DNA of 64,000 bases, from contig JAFZWQ010000043.1 in the NCBI GenBank assembly GCA_017617235.1, positions 53,370 to 117,369 on the forward strand, in the 5' to 3' direction. Origin of the DNA: Bacteroidaceae bacterium. Lineage in GTDB: Bacteria > Bacteroidota > Bacteroidia > Bacteroidales > Bacteroidaceae. Under the pieces are notes generated by a model, which was not told the origin of the DNA, did no database searches, and saw nothing but the letters and a program-made list of their open reading frames with translations. Position numbers and translations under genes: made by a program. Positions 18,865 to 28,550 of the stretch are shown piece by piece; position 1 is the stretch's first letter, and each line of letters starts with the position of its first letter.

Positions 18865-20055
18865 TTACTTCAAAGTAACCACAGCACGACGGTTGTAAGA
18901 GTAAGGAGTCAGGTCGGCTACACCACCCTGGCCTACGGTCTCGATGTTAGCAGCATCTACGCCCATGTCGATAAGAGCCTTCTTAACGGTCTCGGCACGA
19001 CGCTCAGACAGAGCCTTGTTGTAGGCAGCGCTACCGGTCTTGCTGTCAGCATAACCTGTAACAACGATCTTCTTGTTGTTCTTCTTAGCCTGCTCGGCCA
19101 GTTCGCGAACGTTAACCAGATCCTTCTTGCTGGCGATAACGCTCTTGTTGATGTTGAAGAATACAGAAGCGCTAGTGGTCTGGAATTCACCAACAGTCTT
19201 AACAACTTCCTTAACAACTTCCTTGGGCTTCTTAGCCAGAGCGTCCTTCAGGGCAGCGTTCTCGGCCTCGAGACCAGCGATAGAAGCGTTGAGGGCATCG
19301 ATCTGAGACTTGTGGTTAGCCAGGATAGCGTCCATATCGGGAGCCTTCTCCCATCCTACCTTACCGAGGTTAACGCCAACACCGGCGCTAGCACCGAACA
19401 GCAGGTCGCGGCTCTTCAGGATACGAGGAGAACCACCACCGGTACCAATACCGTCCATATCGGGGTCACCTGCACCTACATAGAGGTCGAGGTTGATGTG
19501 GAAGCGCTTGGTTACATTGAAGGTGTTGAATACACCAGCAGTGTACAGGAAGGAAGCGCTATTGGCGTCGAAGTTCCACAAGAAGCCGAAGCCAGCATAC
19601 AGACTGATGTTCCATACGCGGGGCTTGTAGCCACAGAACAGGTTGTTCAGGTTCAGCATGGGCTGGATGCTCATGTTCATCTGAGTGAAGGTGGGGTTAG
19701 CACCTGAAGTGTATGCAGGGTTACTCCAATCCATGTTTACCTGGGTGCCCCAAGCGAACTGAGTCTTTACACGAAGACCGAAAGCGGGAGTTGCCCACTT
19801 ACCAACGCTAATCTCACCACCCCAGTTACGACGGCCGGGCCAGAAGGGGTTCTTGTTCACCTGAGGATTCTGGCCGTGCTCCTGAGTGGAGTAGAAAGAC
19901 AGGTGAGTGATACCTGCATCGATAAACCAGTTGTCCCAGAAACCATTACTTACGAAGCCATGCTTTCTCGTAGGATAGCTTTCAGTAGTTTCCTCAGCGG
20001 CAAACGCAACGCTGGTTACGCTAAAGAAAGCAAGTAACATCATTAACTTTTTCAT
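18865..20055 (-). CDS. OmpA-family outer-membrane protein
   Basis: 396 residues: signal peptide ending SVAFA, an N-terminal barrel of about 230 residues rich in aromatic strands (WGGEISVGKW, WNISLYAGFGFLWNF), a short helical linker with a coiled-coil look (KSQIDALNASIAGLEAENAALKD, residues about 250-275), and a C-terminal OmpA/peptidoglycan-binding domain (residues 285-396). The latter has FNINKSVIASKKDL, VVTGYADSKTGSAAYN, LSERRAETVKKAL and a terminal YNRRAVVTLK. It tethers the outer membrane to peptidoglycan through the conserved Asp and Arg of that domain. Monocistronic, with its own -7 box and terminator. Confidence 0.92.
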   Translation of the reverse strand: MKKLMMLLAFFSVTSVAFAAEETTESYPTRKHGFVSNGFWDNWFIDAGITHLSFYSTQEHGQNPQVNKNPFWPGRRNWGGEISVGKWATPAFGLRVKTQFAWGTQVNMDWSNPAYTSGANPTFTQMNMSIQPMLNLNNLFCGYKPRVWNISLYAGFGFLWNFDANSASFLYTAGVFNTFNVTKRFHINLDLYVGAGDPDMDGIGTGGGSPRILKSRDLLFGASAGVGVNLGKVGWEKAPDMDAILANHKSQIDALNASIAGLEAENAALKDALAKKPKEVVKEVVKTVGEFQTTSASVFFNINKSVIASKKDLVNVRELAEQAKKNNKKIVVTGYADSKTGSAAYNKALSERRAETVKKALIDMGVDAANIETVGQGGVADLTPYSYNRRAVVTLK

Positions 20056-20111
20056 ACTTTAAATTTATTAAAGAGGTTAAACTATATTATTCACTTTTCT
20101 ACGTTTGGGCA

Positions 20112-20119
20112 CAAAATTA
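20112..20119 (-). promoter_or_regulatory. -7 box of the OmpA-family gene
   Basis: TAATTTTG on the minus strand fits TAnnTTTG exactly and gives a leader of about 50-55 nt. The -33 region is not well conserved. The remaining AT-rich 20120-20196 shows no clear terminator for mutL. Confidence 0.5.
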
Positions 20120-20196
20120 CAAATAAAATATGAATTAGCACCATAAACATTAAGTTTTTTTTACATAAATAGTGAAAAAATAGCATTTTCGGGCCT

Positions 20197-22002
20197 TTAC
20201 TTGAACATTTTCTCTAAATTTTCGTGTGGATATATTACTACAATCGCCTTTCCATCGGGGGTGTAGTTCGGTTCAGAAAGCTGGAAAAGCTGAGAAACGA
20301 GGTTTTCCATTTCGGATTGAGAAAGTACCTGTCCAACAGGGATAGCCGCATTACGAGCCATAGCCATCGCCATACGGTGGTGCAGTTCCTCGTCGAGCCC
20401 CTGTCCGCGACTCTTCAGGGTTTCCACAATATCGTTGAGCAAACGTTGCGGCTCTGCTCCATCGAAACCAGACGGCATGCCCTGAACGTTGTAACTGCCA
20501 CCGCCCAGCGGCGTAATGTCGAATCCCAAAGCATGCAGCTCGTCCTGAATCTCCTCGATGATGGGGACATCCGACATGGGGAACTGGACGGCTTCGGGGA
20601 AGAGCAAACCCTGAGACGAAGCAGGACGTCCCTGCATTTGTTCCCTATACCTATTATATAATATACGCACGTGCGCACGATGCTGGTCAATGAACATCAG
20701 GCCAGAACGCACTTCCGTAACGATGTATTGTCCACGATACTGATAATGCTGGACGCTGCGTTCAACTGTTTCTTCCATAGCCCCTTCCGCATCACCCGTA
20801 AGGGGCAGACGCTGAACTGTATCCTCTGGTGTATACAGGGTTTGCCAATCCTTGGGTATTGTGGGACGCTCGTAGGCAGACGAACGGAAAGGATTGTAAC
20901 CCGTATCAACTTTTGGATTGGGCATAGCAACAGACGTTGGACGAGCCTGTGAAGCGTTGTAGACAGGAATGTCCTCAGGACGACCCTCGACGTCGAACTC
21001 TATCGTAGGCACCGCATTGAAACGACCCAAGGCTTCCTTGACGGCTGCCAGAATAATTTGCCAGATGGCCAGCTCGTTTTCGAACTTAATCTCTGTCTTG
21101 GTAGGATGAATGTTCACATCTATGGTAGAGGGGTCCACCGTCATATACAGGAAATAAGGAACTTGATCGCCCGTAGGAATCAGCTCGTTGAATGCCTCCT
21201 GAACCGCCTTGTGGAAATAGGGATGACGCATAAAGCGCCCATTGATGAAGAAAAACTGGCGCACGCCCTTCTTCTTTGAGGATTCAGGTTTTCCGACAAA
21301 GCCCGAAAGAGTGCACAGAGTGGTTTCCACATCCACACTGAGGAGTTGCTCCGTAAGCCGCTTTCCGAAAAGTGTGGCAATGCGCTGACGAGGGGATTCT
21401 GGCAACAGGGTGCTGAGGGAATGCCCATCGTGGGTAAAGGTGAAATGAATGTCGGGATTCACCAACGCCACCCTTTCGTATTCCTGAATGATGTTAGACA
21501 GTTCCGTTTGGTTGCTTTTAAGGAACTTGCGACGAGCCGGAACATTGAAGAATAGGTTCTGTACCAGGAAATTGCTGCCCACAGGACAACTATCCACTTC
21601 CTGCGACAGGACCTTTCCCCCTTCGTTTGTCAGGCATGTGCCCAATTCCGCATCAGTAGGACGGGTCCGCAAAATGACCTGCGAAACTGCAGCAATGCTG
21701 GGCAACGCCTCACCACGAAAGCCCATTGTGGTCAGGGCAAAGAGGTCGGAGGCTTGCGTAATCTTACTTGTTGCATGACGTTCAAAGGCCAGACGGGCAT
21801 CGGTCTCTGACATTCCCTTGCCATCGTCGACAACTTGGATGGAGGTACGACCTGCATCCTCGATGATAACATCGATACGACGGGCACCGGCATCAACTGC
21901 ATTTTCCAGCAGTTCCTTGATGACGGACGAGGGGCGCTGTATGACTTCGCCTGCCGCAATCTGATTCGCCACAGAGTCTGGCAACAAATGTATGATATCC
22001 AA
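20197..22002 (-). CDS. mutL: DNA mismatch repair protein MutL (TTG start)
   Basis: 601 residues. The N-terminal GHKL ATPase is unmistakable: SVANQIAAGEVIQRPSSV, ELLENAVDAGA, DDGKGM, LAFERHATSKI, GFRGEALPSIAAV. The C-terminal dimerisation domain contains FIDQHRAHVRILYNRY where many MutLs have DQHA(X)2E(X)4E. The start is a TTG at 22002: a stop lies seven codons upstream and there is no ATG before the conserved sequence. Function: coordinates MutS-recognised mismatches with downstream repair. It is the last gene of a run from guaB; heptamer repeats (22006-22033) occupy the spacer upstream. Confidence 0.95.
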   Translation of the reverse strand: MDIIHLLPDSVANQIAAGEVIQRPSSVIKELLENAVDAGARRIDVIIEDAGRTSIQVVDDGKGMSETDARLAFERHATSKITQASDLFALTTMGFRGEALPSIAAVSQVILRTRPTDAELGTCLTNEGGKVLSQEVDSCPVGSNFLVQNLFFNVPARRKFLKSNQTELSNIIQEYERVALVNPDIHFTFTHDGHSLSTLLPESPRQRIATLFGKRLTEQLLSVDVETTLCTLSGFVGKPESSKKKGVRQFFFINGRFMRHPYFHKAVQEAFNELIPTGDQVPYFLYMTVDPSTIDVNIHPTKTEIKFENELAIWQIILAAVKEALGRFNAVPTIEFDVEGRPEDIPVYNASQARPTSVAMPNPKVDTGYNPFRSSAYERPTIPKDWQTLYTPEDTVQRLPLTGDAEGAMEETVERSVQHYQYRGQYIVTEVRSGLMFIDQHRAHVRILYNRYREQMQGRPASSQGLLFPEAVQFPMSDVPIIEEIQDELHALGFDITPLGGGSYNVQGMPSGFDGAEPQRLLNDIVETLKSRGQGLDEELHHRMAMAMARNAAIPVGQVLSQSEMENLVSQLFQLSEPNYTPDGKAIVVIYPHENLEKMFK

Positions 22003-22005
22003 GAT

Positions 22006-22033
22006 GAGTTGAGAGTTGAGGGGTTAGGGATTA
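22006..22033. repeat. Heptamer repeat at the mutL 5' junction
   Basis: Four 7-bp units: GAGTTGA, GAGTTGA, GGGGTTA, GGGATTA. The array fills the spacer between mutL and the upstream small gene, and its last unit covers that gene's stop codon. Confidence 0.7.
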
Positions 22034-22318
22034 GAGGCGACCCATGAGGATGTAACGCCAAATGACGATGAGCACCATGATGATAATCAACGCCAAAGGC
22101 CAGGTGAGGCGGTGTTCGCGCTGACTGGCACGATGGGCACGAGGTGTAAATTGCGAGAACTTACCCTTGAAGTGATCGGGGTCGATGTCGTCTGGCGGCA
22201 ACTCACCCATTTCGCGTTTGACATCGCGGACCAGTTTGTCCAGCCTGTCCTTGCGCTCGCTTGTGTACATGCTGATACGTCTGTACTTGCGAGGTTCACG
22301 TGTCTGAAACATTCCCAT
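22031..22318 (-). CDS. Small single-span membrane protein, unknown function
   Basis: 95 residues with a charged N-terminal half (ERKDRLDKLVRDVKREMGEL), an acidic PPDDIDPD motif and one hydrophobic segment at the C-terminus (WPLALIIIMVLIVIWRYIL). By the positive-inside rule its basic N-terminal half would face the cytoplasm. The start at 22318 overlaps the end of the OstA-like gene by 23 bp, which argues for co-expression. I do not recognise the family. Its place between an OstA-like LPS-transport protein and mutL may hint at an envelope role, but nothing in the sequence proves it. Confidence 0.7.
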   Translation of the reverse strand: MGMFQTREPRKYRRISMYTSERKDRLDKLVRDVKREMGELPPDDIDPDHFKGKFSQFTPRAHRASQREHRLTWPLALIIIMVLIVIWRYILMGRL

Positions 22319-24005
22319 TGTCGCTTGTATTTTGATCCGTTGACTTATTTCGTTTCTTATCTTTATCCTTCTTCAGGTTGTCGAGATTCTGACGGGGTGC
22401 CGTGCGACGCACACTCTCCTTCAGCTCCGTTCCAGCCTTCTTGCCGCGCCAATTGAAGATGTCGTCCTTGTCAAGGGGACGCACATAGTCGAACCACGCA
22501 AAGTTCTCGAGGTACAACTCCCCTGGCGGAATCAGGAACAGGGGGTACATCACCCCCGTGGCTTCAGGCATCCATATCTTATCCACCTTGCGACCGTTCA
22601 TAAACACCTTCATCTGACTGGATTCGGTATGATTCATGCCAATCATCAAGGAATCATCGTCGAAGGGGTAATAGTTCACATAGACATTCATGTCGGCAAT
22701 CGTCAGGTAGGGATCGTTGTCCTGGAAATAGATGTGCATTTCCTTGCTGGCCACCTGATTGTAGTGTACCGAGTCGATACGTTCGACGGAAAGCGCCTGA
22801 TTCACCACATACACGCTGTCGAGGGTGGAATCGTTGCTCCAGGCCTTGATGACCTCGCCCAACAACTGCTGTCCCTCCTGCCATATAATGGGGTCGCGAT
22901 ACATCGTGGTACAAGAGTCACGTCCATCGAAGACCATAGAATCGCAGACAGCCTGCATATCGACCCGATAGGCCCGCACATGGTGGTAGGCATGAAGCAT
23001 GCGATAGACGCTATCCGTGTTGATATGGAAGGTATAGAGGAAGAATGAATCTGCATGGGCATAGAACGTATCGCGCTGGGAATAGTCGACAAGCACGGCA
23101 CTGTCTGCGGCCTCGGCATATCCCGTTTTATCGTTGTAGAGGACATAATTGCCCAAGAACTTGTTCTTGTTCAGGGTATCGGTGTATACCACATGACCAA
23201 AGGCCTTGCCTATCGAGTCCTTCCCGTTCCAATACACGCTGTCGCCAATCAGCACCTTGTAGCCATTCTGCAAGATGGAACGGTCCAACATATTCGATTC
23301 CTGTGTATTAGAGTCGTAATAGCCGTCTTCGGTATAGATGTGGTTGTCGCCATTGTCGATATTGCTGGGCCCAAGAACATGGGCAATACCCGTACGGGAA
23401 TTGTAGTGTAGCGTATCGCTAATCAGTACGGACTTAGCCTCCTTGGGCGGACGTGGATTCACCAAGCGGACATTGTAGTTGAAGACAGCCTCGCGAGTCG
23501 ATGGACTGTATTCGCCCCAATCGCTGGTCAGTTCGTTGTCCTTGTCAACCAAACGGCCACCTTCGAAGAAGTAACCAAGGTCGTACAGACGGTCATAGTC
23601 CAAAGAGTCGGCATACAGGGTGGTTCCCCTGTGTTTCAGCACCACATTGTGACGTACACGGGCTATCTGGTCGAGTCCGTCGTAATAGAGCACATCGCCG
23701 TCGAGCGCCAATGTATCGGCCTGCCGCATACGCACGTTGCCAAAAGCATCGAACGAATTAGTGGCTTCATAGAAAAGGGCGCTGTCGCACCACATCAGGG
23801 TTCCCTCGTGGTCGAACTGCACATCGCCTACCAGGAATTGTGCCGTCGGATGCAGGAGTTGGTTGAAATACAGGCGGTCGGCATGAAGCAAGTGCACCCT
23901 CGAATCCGAGGGTGTCCGCTTGCTGTTCTTCTTGACGGGACCTGCCGTCATAGACAATGCCAACAACGCGAACAGGCCGAGCAATATGTTCCTGCAGTCC
24001 TTCAC
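22296..24005 (-). CDS. OstA/LptA-like periplasmic protein (GTG start)
   Basis: 569 residues from a GTG at 24005, 15 bp after the upstream stop. A signal peptide ends near SMTAGPVKK. Residues 30-330 show the repeating beta pattern of OstA/LptA-type domains: LLHADRLYFNQ, LMWCDSALFYEATNSFDAFGN, LALDGDVLYYDG, LTSDWGEYSPS, HIYTEDGYYDSNTQES. The rest continues similar Asp-rich strands and ends in a basic tail. LptA-like domains bridge LPS transport across the periplasm; this longer Bacteroidales form is usually only called OstA-like. Two SurA-type chaperone genes directly upstream fit outer-membrane biogenesis. Confidence 0.85.
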   Translation of the reverse strand: MKDCRNILLGLFALLALSMTAGPVKKNSKRTPSDSRVHLLHADRLYFNQLLHPTAQFLVGDVQFDHEGTLMWCDSALFYEATNSFDAFGNVRMRQADTLALDGDVLYYDGLDQIARVRHNVVLKHRGTTLYADSLDYDRLYDLGYFFEGGRLVDKDNELTSDWGEYSPSTREAVFNYNVRLVNPRPPKEAKSVLISDTLHYNSRTGIAHVLGPSNIDNGDNHIYTEDGYYDSNTQESNMLDRSILQNGYKVLIGDSVYWNGKDSIGKAFGHVVYTDTLNKNKFLGNYVLYNDKTGYAEAADSAVLVDYSQRDTFYAHADSFFLYTFHINTDSVYRMLHAYHHVRAYRVDMQAVCDSMVFDGRDSCTTMYRDPIIWQEGQQLLGEVIKAWSNDSTLDSVYVVNQALSVERIDSVHYNQVASKEMHIYFQDNDPYLTIADMNVYVNYYPFDDDSLMIGMNHTESSQMKVFMNGRKVDKIWMPEATGVMYPLFLIPPGELYLENFAWFDYVRPLDKDDIFNWRGKKAGTELKESVRRTAPRQNLDNLKKDKDKKRNKSTDQNTSDNGNVSDT

Positions 24006-24020
24006 CTCTCAACCTTAACG

Positions 24021-25397
24021 TTATTTCACCCAGCCTGGGTACTCGAACTCGCAATTACACCAGTCGGGATTGATACGGATATAAGTGGTTTTCTGTTTCT
24101 CGCGAATCCAATTGTCGACGAGTTCTTCCTTCTTTTTTCTCAGCACGATATCGCGCAGAACCTGGAAATCCTCGGACATACTAGCCCGATGCGACTTGAT
24201 GCGGTTCTTCAGCTTGGCAATGGCACATACCGTCTTCATACGTTTATTGGTCATCTGGAAGGGTTTGGATATCTCGCCGATTTCCATACCGTCCACAACG
24301 CGAGCCAGTTCTGACGATTCGTTAGCCAGTTCGCCCATCTCGAAGCGTGATGTCTGCATCAGACTGCCGTCCGACTTTTGCTTCTGGTTCGTCATCAAAC
24401 CACGATTGTTTCGGGTGTCCTTGTCCTCACTAATATAGGTGGCGGCATCCTCGAAGGAAAACTTCTCCTTGCGTATCTCGTCGGCAATGGAGTCGAGACG
24501 GGCCAAAGCGGCATCGATATCCGCCTGGGCAACCTTCGGCTTACGCAGGATATGACGGAACTTGGCCTTATCGCCACGTTTATCTATCAACTGGATAATG
24601 TGAAAACCAAACTCGGATTCCACCACCTTCGACACCTTCTTGGGATCGGTCAGGGCAAAGGCCACATTGGCGAAAGCGGGGTCGAGCTGTCCCCTACCCA
24701 TATAATCCATCTCGCCACCCTGAAGTTTTGTACCTGGGTCTTCACTATTCAGAATAGCCAAGGTCGAGAACGACATACCGCCATTGGTGATACGCTCGGC
24801 ATAGCCGCGAAGCTCCTCCTTCACACGGGTTATCTCCTCCTCAGGGATATGCGGTTGCAGAACCACCAGCTCCACCTCGACCTGAGTAGGAATCAGCGGC
24901 AGGGAATCCTCGGGAAGGTCCTTGAAATAGCGACGAACCTCGGCAGGAGTCACCTTTACATCCTCCGTCAGTTTCTCGCGCATCTTACCCACCAGCATTT
25001 CGTCCTTGTATCGGTCAAAGAGTTCCTCGCGAATCTGGGACATGGGCATATCCATGTATTCCTCGAGTTTCTCCTTGCTGCCGGCTGTCATCACCCATTC
25101 TTTGATACGTTCCTCGACGTAGTTGTTCACCTGGGCATCCGTAACCTCGATACTGTCGATGGCTGCCTGATGAAGGAACAGTTTCTGAATGGCCAACCGT
25201 TCGGGAATCACGCAATAGGGATTACCCTTGATTTGTGACCAAGAAGGGTCGCGACGCATGCCTTCGACCTCACTTTTCAGAATGGCCTCGTCGCCTACCA
25301 CCCAAATCACCTCGTCGATGATGTTGTTGGCCTGCTGAGCGAAGGCAATGAGAAATTGAGAAAATGAGAAAATGAGAATGAATAGGCTTCTCTTCAT
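24021..25397 (-). CDS. SurA-like periplasmic peptidyl-prolyl isomerase
   Basis: 458 residues: signal peptide (LIFSFSQFLIAFAQ), a SurA-N-like helical region (residues 25-165, VIWVVGDEAILKSEVEG), and two parvulin (rotamase) domains, roughly 175-275 (LNSEDPGTKLQGGEMDYMGRGQLDPAFANVAFAL, quoted with its GGEMDYMG core) and 280-380 (FRHILRKP, FEDAATYISEDKDTRNNRG). A C-terminal helix closes the SurA fold. Role: folding of outer-membrane proteins. Its domain order matches E. coli SurA, while its 475-residue neighbour has a single parvulin domain. The signal-peptide codons are built from an ATGAGAAA-like 8-bp repeat. Confidence 0.88.
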   Translation of the reverse strand: MKRSLFILIFSFSQFLIAFAQQANNIIDEVIWVVGDEAILKSEVEGMRRDPSWSQIKGNPYCVIPERLAIQKLFLHQAAIDSIEVTDAQVNNYVEERIKEWVMTAGSKEKLEEYMDMPMSQIREELFDRYKDEMLVGKMREKLTEDVKVTPAEVRRYFKDLPEDSLPLIPTQVEVELVVLQPHIPEEEITRVKEELRGYAERITNGGMSFSTLAILNSEDPGTKLQGGEMDYMGRGQLDPAFANVAFALTDPKKVSKVVESEFGFHIIQLIDKRGDKAKFRHILRKPKVAQADIDAALARLDSIADEIRKEKFSFEDAATYISEDKDTRNNRGLMTNQKQKSDGSLMQTSRFEMGELANESSELARVVDGMEIGEISKPFQMTNKRMKTVCAIAKLKNRIKSHRASMSEDFQVLRDIVLRKKKEELVDNWIREKQKTTYIRINPDWCNCEFEYPGWVK

Positions 25398-25400
25398 TAT

Positions 25401-25435
25401 TTTATGCTTTATGCATTGTTAATTATGCATTAATT
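25401..25435. repeat. Heptamer repeat between the two isomerase genes
   Basis: Units TTTATGC, TTTATGC, ATTGTTA, ATTATGC, ATTAATT fill the 36-bp gap between the two peptidyl-prolyl isomerase genes and run up to the upstream gene's stop codon. Confidence 0.65.
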
Positions 25436-26861
25436 AATCGTGTTTGTTGACCGTAGAAAGGACCTCGGGATACACGACAACTTCGTAACGTTTACGTAAT
25501 TCCTCGGCGTACTTCTTGTCACACTCGCCCTGATAGTCGGCAACAACCTGAGCTGCGATGTCTGTCCAGTACTGGGGACCCTTCTTCAGTTTACGACCGA
25601 CAACGGCTGCATAGGGATAATCCTTACGCGGCTTGGCCTTGCCATCGCGAACCTTGAAGACCAGCGAGTCCACATAGGCATTCTCGCCCTTGGCAAACAG
25701 ACGGGGCTGTTCCATGCGCACCGTGATACTATCCTTGTTGAAAGCATCGCGAACCGTAATGGTCCACTTCTTCTCGGGCACACCCTTTACTGCCTTCTGC
25801 ACAGCCTTCACATCCTGCTGACGGTGGGCATAGTAGGGCATTCCATAGAAATGAGGCACTTCCCAAGCATACTTTTTCTTGTTCTTCTTGAAATACGACT
25901 CCAAAGCCGCTGTATCTGCTGCGGCAGGATCCCATATCTGCGTCTTGCTGAGCTCATAAAGCAACAGTCCGTCGTGGTATTCCTGTACCAGGTACTTCAG
26001 TTCCATATCCTGAGCACACAGGCGTTCCGTCTCGGCATCCAGCAACTCCTCGGCAGTAATGCCACGTACCTTGGCCAAGCTGTCGGTAGCCTGCTTTGAT
26101 AAGCGATCGGACAGTCCGCGAGACTGCAGGAAGCGCTGTATCTGGGGCTGGAGTTCCTCGTAAGGCTCCAACTGCTTACAATCTTTGAGGTTGACGATGT
26201 GATAACCCACCGTAGAAAGGAAAGGTTCCGATGTCTCGCCCTTTTCCAATGCATACATCACCTTCTCGAACTCAGGAACCAGCTGACCAGGACCGAACCA
26301 GGTGAGCGAACCACCTTGCATAGCGGACTGACGGTCTTCGGAATATTTCTTTGCCAGTTCCTCAAACGAAGCACCGTCCTTCAATGCCTGATATAGGCTG
26401 TCGATACGTGCTTTCTTTGCGGCCTGTTCCTCTGCCGTACTGTTTTGAGGCACACGCAGGAAAATGTGGGCCGGCAGACGCAGGTCGTGACCGTTGAGCT
26501 GTTTCAACATTCCATCGTAATAGTTACGCACTTCCTTCTCCTCGGCACCTTCCGGCACGAGCAGCGGCATGATTTGCTGATTGCGATAGGTATGGAACTC
26601 GTCGATAAAGCTCTTGGCTGTATCCATTTTGGCATCCTCGGCAGCCTGAACCTTCAGTTTGTAGTTGATGAAGAGCTGGACGTACTCTTCCAGGTCCTTC
26701 TTGTCAATTACGTTTTCGGTGTTGTTCTTGTTATAGTTGTATTCGAACTCGGAACGGGGCACAGGTTTGCCCGCAATCTTCATCACCACAGGGTCGTTCG
26801 TCTGTGCGAAGACAGAGAGAATAGAAAATGAGAAAATGAGAAGAAATATTATACGTTTCAT
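25434..26861 (-). CDS. Parvulin-type periplasmic peptidyl-prolyl isomerase
   Basis: 475 residues from ATG 26861 (an ATG at 26870 would add MHK). Signal peptide LLIFSFSILSVFAQ. An N-terminal helical region follows, with EFEYNYNKNN and EYVQLFINYKLKVQAA. One clear parvulin domain lies at about residues 120-240 (PAHIFLRVPQ, ELAKKYSEDRQSAMQGGSLTWFGPGQLVPEFE in part, EPFLSTVGYHIVNL). The C-terminal half is less conserved (YAWEVPHFYGMPYYA). Likely a chaperone for envelope proteins. Its signal peptide closely resembles that of the next gene, at both protein and DNA level (8-bp ATGAGAAA repeats), pointing to shared origin or gene conversion. Confidence 0.85.
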   Translation of the reverse strand: MKRIIFLLIFSFSILSVFAQTNDPVVMKIAGKPVPRSEFEYNYNKNNTENVIDKKDLEEYVQLFINYKLKVQAAEDAKMDTAKSFIDEFHTYRNQQIMPLLVPEGAEEKEVRNYYDGMLKQLNGHDLRLPAHIFLRVPQNSTAEEQAAKKARIDSLYQALKDGASFEELAKKYSEDRQSAMQGGSLTWFGPGQLVPEFEKVMYALEKGETSEPFLSTVGYHIVNLKDCKQLEPYEELQPQIQRFLQSRGLSDRLSKQATDSLAKVRGITAEELLDAETERLCAQDMELKYLVQEYHDGLLLYELSKTQIWDPAAADTAALESYFKKNKKKYAWEVPHFYGMPYYAHRQQDVKAVQKAVKGVPEKKWTITVRDAFNKDSITVRMEQPRLFAKGENAYVDSLVFKVRDGKAKPRKDYPYAAVVGRKLKKGPQYWTDIAAQVVADYQGECDKKYAEELRKRYEVVVYPEVLSTVNKHD

Positions 26862-26865
26862 CTTA

Positions 26866-26904
26866 TGCATAATTTTTCATTTTTAACTTTTACTTTTTCC
26901 CTTA
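26866..26904. repeat. Heptamer repeat between guaB and the isomerase gene
   Basis: The T-rich spacer reads as 7-bp units on the plus strand (TAATTTT, TCATTTT, TAACTTT, TACTTTT, TCCC). It spans almost the whole gap between the guaB stop and the next start. Confidence 0.5.
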
Positions 26905-26905
26905 T

Positions 26906-28533
<1,628 letters not shown>

Positions 28534-28550
28534 AAGAACTAAATGCAGAT

